The position numbers and the translations under genes are program-made. The notes under the pieces were generated by a model. That model was not told where the DNA came from. It did not search any database and saw only the letters and a program-made list of their open reading frames with translations. Shown in pieces: positions 35,701 to 44,600 of a DNA stretch of 64,000 bases. Source of the DNA: Planococcus citri (lineage: Eukaryota > Arthropoda > Insecta > Hemiptera > Pseudococcidae); the NCBI RefSeq assembly GCF_950023065.1, contig NC_088679.1, positions 47,988,001-48,052,000 of the forward strand, read 5' to 3'. How positions within the stretch are numbered: position 1 is the stretch's first letter; each line of letters starts with the position of its first letter.

Positions 35701-37646
35701 CAACAACCTTCACCGACCTATTCACCTGGTCACAACTTGCAGGGTTCAACTTGTCGCTCCGTAGCAAACACTATTGTCAAAGCATGTTGAAACCACTCAT
35801 AAGTAAAGTGAGAGGTGTTTTTTTAAAAAATGCATGTAAAATATAAAAAACGGTCGATTTATCTGGAATTTTCACGATTAGGGTCATGAAGGATTGGAGT
35901 TTAAGGTAGGATATCGCAATTTGAAATTTTGTTTTTATTTTGGCCGTAAATCGCGTTTTTGCAATCACCCCCAAAAAAATCGACTTCGGGTAATTGCAAA
36001 AACAATTTTTTTTTAAATTTTTGCACTTACCACAAATATTTTTTTGCCCTAAATAACTTGAAAATGGTTCGAAATTACAAAAAAAATAAACTTCCACGGT
36101 CACATGATGAGTTACACGTTAGAGAAATGATTAACAGTTTTACTGAATTTTAAAATTATTGCTCCTTTTTAATGTTTTACTAATATATTTGACGAAAAAT
36201 GTATTTCTATGACGAGTTTTTTGCATAAAAAACATCAGAAATGATCAATAGTTGATTTTTTGTTCGTTTTAGCGAGTTTAGAAAAAAATAATTTTTCAAC
36301 ATTTTTTCACTCCCCTAAAAATTTGTTTGGGAAGTGGAAAAGTTTTCGATTTTTTTACCGAATCAAGACCACGAATACATCAAAAGTTAGCAAATGACAC
36401 TTAGAATACACTGAGTGTGTTGAAAATGCAAAAAAATATAAAAATGAAAAAAATATCGCCCACTTTTGCATTTACCCCAACATGGGGTAAATGCAAAAGT
36501 CGATTTTCAAATTTTCAAATTGCAATTTTCTCCACGATTTGTGGACCAAATTGTACCAAAATTTTACCATTGATAGAGAACCCCCTGAAGTATAAGTAGT
36601 ACAAATTTCAGCTTCATCCATGCAATAGTCTTCTCACAGCGCCCTCTCAAAGTATCACTAATCAAAAAGTGCTTTGCAATTACCCCACTCTACCTAATAT
36701 GAAAATTAAACAGAAAAATTCCAGAAGTACCTACTCATAATATTCAAAGCTTATAAAAAATGCAAATTTTTCATTTCTTTCGGAACAGAACCACTTGCTT
36801 TTCAAAATTTTTTAATATCAGAGTGTTCACCACGTTAAAATTTTGATTATAGTTGGCAAAGTTACAATTTTTTGGCTACAAAATGTCGTGATACAATCCC
36901 CTCACTACTTGTAACTGAAATACCCTCTTTTTTCATCCAACTTGGGAATTTTCAGTCGAATAAGTTGAGAATTTTCAGTCAAATTAGTTGGGAATCTTAG
37001 ATCTTTGCCCCCCCCCCCCCAGCAAAACCACTTCGCTACGTCCCTGGATGAATTCGCACGAATTTTAGTATTATAATAATCATAGTACTTACGTTAGTAT
37101 TGAGTGTTGTTCAAATTATTTTATTATTATTTTTTTTTTTTAAATACCTACAGAACAAACACGTTTTTTGTTGTTATTTTATTATGAAAAGCGCAATTTA
37201 TCTAGAATCAAATTTTTGACATTTTTTCACCTAATATGTACGTCTACATACGGCCACACAACATTAATTAAAAAAACGGACCCTCAATTCTGGATTGGGC
37301 CCCAATTTTCATGATTTCCCGGTAGGCCTTTTTGACCCAGTCCGCGCCTGCAAACATGGAGTTCTTGTTGTTGTCAATTAAATGAATCTTTTGAAATTTC
37401 ATCAATCAGCCTATCCGTTTGTTGAGTCCTGAAGATTGGAGCAATATAGACTTTACTTGTTCTAATTTTAAATCAAAATTTAAAATATTTTTTACAGAAA
37501 TGTGGAGAGATCGCATTTTGGATCACTATGACTGGTTCCAGTCAAATCGTAATTTAGTATCAGATGAATCGAAGAGACACCGAAAAGATGGCAAAAATGA
37601 TAAATATGGCCAGAATGGTACTTTCAGGAAGTTAACATTGGACTGA
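20778..37646 (+). CDS. CRAL-TRIO domain protein (alpha-tocopherol transfer protein-like)
   Basis: Six coding exons: 20778-20940, 28323-28488, 29535-29787, 30664-30774, 30927-31029, 37498-37646 (stop TGA). They join to 945 nt, 314 residues, all phases consistent. The ATG has an in-frame TAA two codons upstream. The N-terminal CRAL-TRIO helical part includes EINFWIEGFLRLTKNNIEKT. The lipid-binding domain follows: GLRILLYGVR, GTLGHLAQFDLTMLKKVFKL, KAYPIRLKHTHIIYPPTFVE, then LSVHKDLQSLWQTLPKEVLP and ADLGGELQTL. The tail EMWRDRILDHYDWFQSN is typical of insect members. The family carries small hydrophobic ligands (tocopherol, retinoids, phosphoinositides) in the cytosol; the ligand here is unknown. 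Poly-A signals AATAAA at 37725 and 37733. Intron 1 holds the LTR retrotransposon; the last intron holds palindrome 4 and the hAT nest. Convergent with the nAChR gene. Confidence 0.92.
21182..21381 (-). repeat. 3' LTR of the gypsy element
   Basis: 200 bp, identical to 25605-25804. It is the 3' LTR because the element reads on the minus strand. The gag-pol stop codon and the polypurine tract lie directly beside it. Confidence 0.93.
21392..25459 (-). CDS. Gag-Pol polyprotein of the Ty3/gypsy element
   Basis: One uninterrupted frame. The first ATG is at 25457-25459; a GTG two codons earlier is in frame. 1355 residues, stop TAG at 21392-21394 inside the polypurine tract. Domain order from my count: Gag 1-230; two CCHC zinc knuckles about 235-270 (CYRCARKNH.., CNSCKEVGHLATVC); aspartic protease about 325-420, with DCGS where DTG/DSG is usual; reverse transcriptase about 465-690 (RLVGDYS, active site FYDDV); RNase H about 760-890 (ATDASPYALGAVL); integrase with a zinc-binding H..H..C..C segment (GHLGIVKCR, CTECAV), catalytic DCAQFE, SDNAPQF and NGQAERF, and a C-terminal chromatin/DNA-binding module. 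Gag and Pol are fused with no frameshift. The intact frame suggests recent activity. Confidence 0.95.
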   Translation of the reverse strand: MATNSASVFENFDSKAEDFESYAERITSYMDFCGITGNNKVKFFIASIGSETFAILRRLACPKRPKELTFDECIKLLEEYFDPKPLQDVCRYKFRKRKQLENEKFATFHAALNELSVNCNFGDRMEEEIRSQIIFGVYDGRVQKQLFNTPNLTFKKAVEIITNFELANKSYNEVHVGENSSSSYTAAPNVKTEPNVNKVNERVKKNYFPASKKRRPPSKVPVAPSAKPDQNSVDVCYRCARKNHRAPECRFINSTCNSCKEVGHLATVCGKNHDEIRAVAFRKKNSSVKVVNTKHSLESVVDIGKVSAVSVSSAKNNDSELPPDKIFIVLAVNDKSVKFEADCGSDFTFMSLAECTKLGLKNKIQRAHRVFESYDHSSIELFGIVPVKVRYKSRVLNLRLRIVDGDYSTLLGRDWLLPFNIDVREHVNSTAKIYQTKLNDQNELLRKIEALHERFADLFVEEIGCIPNSEVDIHLQPDAVPVFCRARQVPFALQKAVNDEIDRLVANGIYTPTTSSKWATPIVPVKKSNGAIRLVGDYSITVNRHIVPKNYPIPNIEEVLVGFSGCCYFTKYDIRDAYMHKKFSKSASEIATVNTPKGLFHVNRMAQGLQMSATEWQSFIDDMTKLIQGCAAFYDDVKISSSSPEEHLRRIEEFLIACRKNNLRLHKDKCVLLTDKLDYLGYSVDKNGLHKTTEKVDAIIKAKRPENADQLKAFTGLCGYYARFVPNLSDIMHPLNLLQRKNARFVWSDECENSFRKIKEEIASERVLHHFDPNKKLILATDASPYALGAVLSHIDGNGNERPIAFASRSLTPTECRYSQIDKESLGIYWGVKKFFNYVYGRKFELQTDCQPLQSIFASTASKPSLSATRLLHYALFLQGFDYEIKYRNSKYHANADFASRFPVTKGNPNQIDMPTQIHRVQLQTLPVTAKEIADEILNDDSVLSLYRQLQGIDPIRRKSQELQEYSLQDGCIFRGERVYIPPSLRSRILKELHVGHLGIVKCRQLARCFVYWPGIDSDIQKEISACTECAVNAKDPDRVKPHPWLPTEEPWQRVHFDCAQFESKQMLIIVDSFSKWVEVYQLNSMSASKLLECLDECFSRLGFPLVCVSDNAPQFVSDEFSSFFKTNGIEHRTSAPYCPISNGQAERFVQIIKSGLKTDKIGSFQERLNRVLLSYRRAPNVVTGKSPAELLFGRKIRSRISLVLPVKKSDTKLPSNVKRKFDIGDLVHFRLYSGSQKWSTGKIQKKAGDVIYYIRFNNQVHKRHVNQIRKASSSIPNCRDETNFEFQVLNENEDQPVVRDFQTEENVGHGSPSVSPNARHVSPNVSLNDSPKISPNLGPRRSKREKRKPIRFSP
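25605..25804 (-). repeat. 5' LTR of the gypsy element
   Basis: 200 bp, the same as 21182-21381. It carries the presumed promoter. The flanking GTTAT at 25805-25809 completes the target-site duplication. Confidence 0.93.
25810..27011. other. Intron 1 of the CRAL-TRIO gene, remainder
   Basis: AT-rich intron sequence. An 85-codon minus-strand ORF at 26707-26964 has a minus-strand AATAAA-like signal just past its stop, but it matches no family I know. No repeat boundary was found before 27012. Confidence 0.3.
27012..27773. mobile_element. Small terminal-inverted-repeat element
   Basis: Bases 27012-27038 (GTGACCTGTTCTGACAAAAT...) are the reverse complement of 27747-27773 (...TTTTGTCAGAACAGGTCAC) over 27 bases with one mismatch. 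The internal 700 bp has no transposase. I could not find a clear target-site duplication. It fits a non-autonomous DNA transposon or MITE; superfamily unassigned. Confidence 0.65.
30305..30532. mobile_element. MITE, copy 1 of a CAGGGTGC family
   Basis: About 228 bp between ACAGGGTGCCCAGAAATATC and the near-complementary GATATTTCTTGGCACCCTGT, flanked by TA on both sides. A shorter relative lies at 48845-48986. TA-flanked CAGGGTG ends fit Tc1/mariner-type elements; that assignment is an inference. It lies in CRAL-TRIO intron 3. Confidence 0.75.
31970..33562. mobile_element. Palindromic (fold-back) repeat 4, the longest
   Basis: The left arm starts near 31970 (ATAAAGGAGGAGTCCC) and runs to about 32741. 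The right arm, about 32783-33562, is its near-perfect complement and ends CGGGACTCCTTTAT. Paired landmarks include CATTTATTGACTCGACTACT against AGTAGTCGAGTCAATAAATG, and ATTCTGAGATTTA against TAAATCTCAGAAT beside the loop. The spacer is only about 40 bp. It sits in the last intron of the CRAL-TRIO gene, so the pre-mRNA would contain a hairpin of about 770 bp. No coding capacity. Confidence 0.9.
33942..34165. repeat. Degenerate GC-rich minisatellite inside the outer hAT element
   Basis: About six imperfect units of roughly 30-40 bp on the pattern CGAGAGTAATCTC(A/G)GGCCC, with TTGGGCCC-like linkers. The GC content stands out sharply from the AT-rich flanks. The open minus-strand frame across it (33847-34155) is rich in repeats and looks incidental. 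Confidence 0.7.
34800..35590. repeat. Tandem array of about 160-bp units with CCTCGCTTCGCTCGGGC core
   Basis: Five to six diverged units. The landmark GAGATCAGAAAAAC-like word recurs at about 34998, 35160, 35327 and 35489 (spacing 162-167). The core CTCGCTTCGCTCGGGC recurs near 34825, 34918, 35073, 35243, 35403 and 35568. The core is itself nearly palindromic (CGAGCGAAGCGAGG on the other strand). Confidence 0.75.
35618..36695. mobile_element. Third-level inverted-repeat element
   Basis: Ends AGGTAGAATGGGGTAATTGC (35618 on) and GCAATTACCCCACTCTACCT (to 36695) are 23-bp inverted repeats with one mismatch. A second palindrome, ACTTTTGCATTTACCCCA/TGGGGTAAATGCAAAAGT, lies at about 36461-36501. 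No coding capacity and no certain target duplication. It is inserted in, or forms part of, the inner hAT-like element. Confidence 0.65.
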
Positions 37647-38699
37647 TAAAACTTTTATGGCTAATACAGGTATAGCTTCACTTAAGAGTTTAAGTACATT
37701 GAAAATAATCGATAATAATGGATAAATAAATCAATAAAAAATTTTTAATTGCAGGTTCATAAGAAAGTTGTCCAAATTTTGAATCAAAAAAATTAATCAG
37801 GTTAGTTCATCAGTTCCAAGCTGTGTACTCTTACATCTGGTTTGTGGGATGATAAGTTGGTATATCGTAAGATCATCTCGTTTAGTGAATAAAACAAAAG
37901 ATTAACAAAACAGAAAAAAATGTATTATATTAAATCATTGTCAACGCCGCAGATGATAATGAAAATTATAAATTAAACGTTCACATTTATAACGTAGGTA
38001 CATTTAAGTTATATTTTTAAACATGAGTTAAGCATCATCATAAGCAACGTAATGCGCAAGTTTATTTTTCAATTTTTTAAAATAAAAAAATTTGTAAAAT
38101 GAGATGAATTTATTGCATGGGCACGTACAAAAATTTAAACATTTGTTTTTAAATCGTTTGTTTATATTATACTTTTTTATTTTTCAAACACACAAATATA
38201 AGTTAGGCTAAAAATTGTTATTGTACGTGAACCTATAAAAATAAAAAATAAATGAATTTTTGATAACAAAAAAGGAAAAAAAATGAAAAGCGTTAAGAAA
38301 TTATTAAGCATATAAAAACTTCGAAGAAATTTTTACGTCAAAAACACCATATACATTATACAGTTTACAAGGTATAAGTAAGTATAATAGTAATATAAAA
38401 ACGAACAACAATTCAACTATTTATATGTATTATATAGTATGTATAAAAATTGTCTAAAATTACATAACGTTCAACACCTATTCATCAAAATATTCTACCG
38501 GTAATCATGAGCGAGAAATAATAAAAATTGTACAACATGTTGTAGAAAAAAAACATACATAGACATACACACCATATAAGCGACGAAAATAATCAAATTA
38601 ATAATGAATATCTAATCAACTACAATTTAAAAATTGAGCTTGATAAAAAAAAATCGTCTGGAAAACTATAAAAGGTAGTTACAGTTTTCGTCGCTGCCT
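37647..38699. other. Convergent intergenic gap (3' UTRs)
   Basis: 3' UTRs of the CRAL-TRIO gene (plus; AATAAA at 37725 and 37733) and of the nAChR gene (minus; TTTATT words around 38105). Very AT-rich; no gene or repeat recognised. Confidence 0.45.
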
Positions 38700-41600
38700 T
38701 TACGACGGTGAATTCATTCTGGCCAATTTCCTTTTAGCGATTTTCGAATATTGTACGTCGATCGGTAGCGTAGTGTCATACAACGACGGTGCTTGTAGAA
38801 TAATCAAAGTTGTTCCGAGAACGCAAGCTAACGCAAAAATCCATAAAAATAATCTATCCAACACCATGGCGATATATTTCCAATCCTCTATCACCTGAAA
38901 CAAAAAGAACGTCTTGAATTAAACGCTTCGTCTTGTCTTTTGGGAGTCATTCGAAAAAATAAAAGGTATAAATTCGTCGAAAATCTATATAAAGAGAAGA
39001 TAACGGCACTTTTAAGAACAAACGAGCCAAGTGTTAATTTCCTGTAAAGTGATGGCTAAGTTGATATTTTATTTGACTGGAATTCTCACAGCGCAGCGTA
39101 TCGAATTTTATTACAGTCGGTGAATTTTTTTTCGCTTTTATATTAAATTTCAATTTGAAATTGCGCGAAATAAGCGCGTTTTAGAATTGTTGGATGGAAA
39201 ATTACTAAGCGAGAACTTCATCGAACACTCGATATAAGTTTTCAATTTGCAAAAGTTTGCCTGAAAGTCACTTTTTACCCAACTTCACCTTAATCTGTTT
39301 TAAAGTTGAGTTTTACGAGTAAATTCTCAAACATTTAGAACTTTGCGGCAGTGATTGGAAGTAAAGTGGGAGAAAATGCGGAACGGAATGCGTGAATTTA
39401 TTTTCAAGACGAGTGATAACAGTGGAAGCGATACCATAAGATGAAACGAGACGGTTCCAAATTCATTTTCAGATGTTTATAACGATTCTGTGATACCTTG
39501 TATGCATATTTAAGTGAATGGTACCCATCTATCTAACAAAAGGATGCCGCGCAAAGATATTAATTAAAATGAAAAAGTTTGCTGCGATGATTTCTAAAAT
39601 GCAGCAAATGGAAGGCCTACATAAAATTTTTAAAAAAAATTCCAGTAGTCATTTCAGTTTAAATGCTTCTCGTAATTTTATTCTAATTACTTGATGACTT
39701 TTTTTTTTTCAAAAATGCATGGCTCATTGGCTCCTATACTATTGGCATGTATTCAAATGAAGTTTTCTCCCCAAAATTATGTGAATTTAAATTATTTCAT
39801 CAGTTTCTTCTCAACCAGGTATGCGATGAGTAATTTTTCACTATAACGTCGAAATTGTGTAATGTGCCTTAGAAAGAATATTCCCAGAGCTAAAACTGTC
39901 CAATCGCTCATTTTAGGATTTTGGAATTTTTTAAAAACAATTTTGCCACAAAAAATACGCTTTTTCTCAGTTATGTCGAAAGTGATCCAAAAAAGCCAAA
40001 AGGTGCAGGTATAGTTAAAAAATAACCCTGAGATTCTACTTGAATTGAGAAAAAAAAACATGGCCCGAAAGTGCATTTTTTTCTCACTACTGTAGGTACT
40101 TTTATCCATCAATTTTTCCTTACCTTGGAATAAAATTCCAACGATTGTTCTCAGAAATAAAAATGGTAGTTTTCCGTCATAAATCCGCAATTTATGATTT
40201 ATTTATCGCAATATCAGTTGATTAGTTTTTGATAGCTTTTGTGCGCAGTTCGATGAAGTAAAAATTGTTCCATTTTCTCGAGAATAATTTCAATTTAACA
40301 ACCCAACATTGTCAAACTTTACAAACCCAACAAATTATATAAAAGATATCGAAAAACTTGGAAAGAAACCTCCGAGTTTAATTTACTCTGTTTATTTCAA
40401 ACTTGATTGAATCCTTGTTGTGAAAACTTGAAAAGTACTTCTTTATACATCGTATTGACATTTTGGAAATCTTTTGTTAGTAGGCATTTGATATATTAGT
40501 GTATGATGGATGTATGATCGTCAAAGAAATTTTTTTCAACCGACATTCTCGTTTCAAAGTAGGTAAAATGAAATGTTTTTTTTTTTTATCGTACGGGTTT
40601 TCTTTTTCTTGTATTTACCTTACACTTTTTTATCCTCGAAAAAAGGCCCATAAATACGTGCTTACTCGGGTTACTATTATACCTACATTTACAGCGCAAT
40701 TTTTTGTTATTTTTTCTTTACCTTCGACGTTAAATTTAAAACCGGTAAGAACCCATTAGTCAAAATAATGACTCGAATACCTAGAAATGCGTTTAAATAA
40801 ATAAACTATTCGAATTGGGCACAATAGCCAAATTTGCATGTAAGCAGGCACGCGCATCGTACCAGAAAAACGCATCAATTGTCAAAATAGTTGCCTACCT
40901 ATCACAAAAAAAGGCATTAAACGATGAATACATACGTACAACGTAATGGAAAAATTGCGCGATCGTTTGTAGTACGCGAGTTTTTTCGTACCACTGCAAT
41001 CTCATCTCGATAAAAAAAATGTTACATCGAATAAATAATTGAAAAAAAATCAAACGAGAAAATTGTTTCTTATAAGTTGAAAAAGCGTTTCTTTGAACTC
41101 AAAGAGCTAAATAAAAAATGAAAAATAACTAGTTCGTATATCACAATGTTTGATAAAAATTACACATGTAACCCATACCCTCAACTACGAGTATTCGGCA
41201 ATTTAACGATTTTCGCTGTTTTCTATACGGCGATTTGAAATTACTTCAAGTTTCCTGTTTCCGATAAGAACAAAGTGTTTTTATTGTTTTTATTAAAGAA
41301 TAACAAAGAGCTCTTCGAACCCTTTTTTTTTTCGATTAAATTTTTAACCGGTGTTGTATTCGGCGGCACAGACAGAATTTGTTATCGTGAATCTCGATCG
41401 TTTGTAAAATATCAAATTTCATATAATTTCACGGTAAACATTTCGAAACGCGTTTTAAAGAGTCAACAATTTTTTCCTTTCTTTTTTATAAGCTGTAATT
41501 TGACCAAAAATAAAACAATATACCTACCTAACGAGAGAGAAAAAAATAACCTAAGAATATACATATATACTGACGATGTATAAGTAAGTTGGATAAACTC

Positions 41601-44600
41601 ACCTCGTCGAAGCGATTTTTATTTTTAACGTGTTGAGCGATGAATTTTGCATCTTCGATAGTCTTTTCAAGGGATCGAACTCTTTCGGCTTCGAAAACAG
41701 GACTACCATCCGACAGATTATTCGAAGCTAAAGCGCCATTGCTGTTGTATTCGTCGTCCAGTCCGCAATCAGCGTTAAACTGTGCTTCATCTAAGCTAGG
41801 TAAAACTGTACTCGTAGACATGCTCGTGTCATATCGAGGAGCAGGAAGACCAAGAGTTGGTATTGAATAATCAATATTATTATCAGGGAAAGGTTTGGAT
41901 GTATGATAGGGTGCAAAACTATCTAAATTATTCGGAATTTCAAAAACACCCGTTAGAATTTCTTCCGGCCTGTCTTCGTCATCGTCATTTTCTTTCTTGG
42001 GTCTTTCCATTAACAATACTTTAGGCAGTATTTGTATAAACATTTTATGCACCCAGGGTTTCATACGATGGGTAACTGGGGAGCGAAAATTTACATTTAA
42101 TACGGCTATAGTTACTACTACCGATAAGGTAACCAGGACCATGGTAAATAATAAGTATTTACCGAGTAGTGGTACGGTCAGAGAAGTAGGAGGTATAATT
42201 TCAGCTAATAATAAGAAAAATACAGTTAGAGATACGAGCACCGATATACAAAGTGATACTTTTTCTCCGGAGTCGGAAGGTAAATAAAATACTAATACGG
42301 AAAGAAATGATAACCCTACGCAGGGAATTATCAAATTAACAGTATAAAATAACGTTTTTCGTCTTAACGTTAAATTGAAGACGATATCTAAATATGGTTC
42401 TTCGCAACAACTGTAGTATTTTTCGTGCCTAACCGCCGGCACTTTCATCACATCCCATTCCACTGATAAGTAGAAATCTTGGAGATCCATACCGTAGTCA
42501 ACAGTGTCGGAGTTTGGGTCTCCGGATAAATGTTGTAAATCAACCTGAAATATGGAAGATAAATTCTAATAACACTCATCGACGTGAATTTAAAGAGTAG
42601 TACAACTTAAATTTTAATCATAACTATTAAAGAGCCCCTCCCCCCCACCAAATTAATTTTTTTGGAACTTCTAACTGCGGATGTAGTTGGAATTGTCTAC
42701 AGGAACAGAAAAACATAAGGAGGTATTTACATTTTCAAAGGGTTTAGTAGAAATGGTCTAAGACAATGGAGAAAGTAGGTAAACATCAGTAGGTGATATT
42801 TTCATTTTCAGTGCAAAAATTTATGATAGTTTCTTATGATGAAGCAGTAAAGTAATCATCACAAAAGTATCAACCAGCTTGAATACCTATATTATAAAGC
42901 CCCCTTACGTGACCTGTTTCGATCACGCCCGCACACCAGTGTTAATAAAATTGCCTAATCTGTTTGCCGTAAATATGTGTGTATTACGTTTTGATAAATT
43001 TGTCTACACGTTCACCGCTAAAATTACCCACGTAGGTATTCGAAATATTCCCTTTCAATTCAAACCAAAACCACGTGAAGGGCGAAGTCCTCTAATTTTG
43101 CTGGTGACATGGGGAGGGGTCTTTTTGCGGGATTTTAAAGGGAATAAGTATTACTTAAATTAAGGAATTTAAAATCTGTAATTGAAATTTGCTAAAAGCT
43201 GAAATTTGAACTTTCAAGGAAAAAGCTTGTATTTTTATTTCAAGTGAGTATCGAAATGAGGAAATTACAGTTTAAAAATAAATGATTGCAACAAAAACCC
43301 TTCTTTTTTCAAGTACTAAAAATGAAGAGTTTTTTTTTTAGGAATCTAACCCCGAGAAAAGTCATTTGAAAGCTGCTCAAAATAAATTAAAAAATTCGAA
43401 AATCGTGATCAATTTGCGAAGGAAGGAAGGAAGGAACGTGGGAGGAAGGGAGGGAGGGGGTATAGCATTAGAAAGGAATGGTGTGTGTTTTTAAGACATG
43501 ATACAACTTTTCGAAAAGGAATTCTTTCCCATGAGCTTGATTCCTTAATACATAGAAATAAGTAGTTAACCTATATGTACCTTATCCTACCTAAGTAACG
43601 TAATAATCTTTACTTACTTTGTAACCATCGTAGGTCCAGGAACCAAATTTTAATAAACATGTTTGTTCATCAAATGGAAAATATTCTAAATCTATTTCAC
43701 AGAATGATTTGTAAATTGCTGGAGGTTTCCATACGACTCTCCCGGTTGAATATACGATTGCTTTTGTCATTATTGTTACTTCGTAGTTTCCATCGGCACT
43801 GAAATATTTAAATAGGCAGAATAGCATGCATACTTATTATTCAACCAGGAAAATACCTGATAAGATTTTAAAATAATTTTTAGATTCATTTCCCTTGTTG
43901 AAAATTGTTTATTTTAACCGTTAAATAAGATATTTCATTCCCTCAATCAGATAAATGATACATGGTATTTTATTGGTAAGATAAATGTTTTTTTTTTTTT
44001 TTTTTTTTTGTTAACGATTGCAATTTTATTAGATTTGTTAGGAGCGACTCACTTATTATATAAAACTATATCCGGAATCCATATGTGTTCAGAAGGTACG
44101 TGTAATGAATCCAATCCTCCATAGTCGTCAGGATTCCATTTTAATTTATAATCAGTCCATTCCTACGACATTGTTAAAATAATTTATCATTAGGACGGTG
44201 TAGTTGGAATTAAGTATTTTGTTACAACAAAGCAATGTGAATTCGACTTACTTGTTCTACCCAAACGCTGGTGGTCATGACCTGATTTTTCAAATTCTGT
44301 AACAAATTAATATCGCGAGGGAAAATTAGATGATAAGGTACTTCTATTTAGGTTCTATTTTTATAAAGTAATAAAGTATGTAGTAGGTACGTGGAATATT
44401 CAAGGGTTTCAAATATTATCTTAGCTGAATGATGCATTTGTGATAATTTTTGCTGGGTCAGTATCACCTCTCTCACGATCCTGATTACAAACCAAACTTT
44501 AGTAGAATTCTACTTCAGAGATAAAATAAGTATTTTGTTATTTTTTTTAGGACACCTTGTATTCTTGGCTAATGTTTTCTTATTCTGCGAGAGACGTATG

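Larger units (their letters stand above)
34561..37046. mobile_element. Inner hAT-like element nested in the outer one
   Basis: The left end is CAAGGACGAAGCGAAG and the right end is CTTCGCTACGTCCCTG, imperfect inverted repeats. The flanks GATGAATT at 34553-34560 and 37047-37054 form an exact 8-bp duplication. Poly-C/G runs sit near both ends (about 34589 and 37008). There is no transposase. The interior holds a tandem array of about 160-bp units (34800-35590) and a third element (about 35618-36695). Confidence 0.75.
33598..37350. mobile_element. Outer hAT-like element with 8-bp target duplication
   Basis: Ends CAGGCGCGGACTGG (33598-33611) and CCAGTCCGCGCCTG (37337-37350) are perfect 14-bp inverted repeats. 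The flanks CAAACATG at 33590-33597 and 37351-37358 are an exact 8-bp duplication. An 8-bp duplication with CAG...CTG ends is the hallmark of the hAT superfamily. I recognise no transposase inside, so it is non-autonomous. Most of its length is a second element inserted into it (34561-37046). Its left part carries a degenerate minisatellite (33942-34165). It lies in the last intron of the CRAL-TRIO gene, 35 bp from palindrome 4. Confidence 0.88.

Noticed and set aside
39792..40190. 132-codon minus-strand ORF in the last intron of the nAChR gene
   Set aside because: Composition follows the AT-rich intron, there is no family similarity, and it lies wholly between well-defined exons of the same strand.
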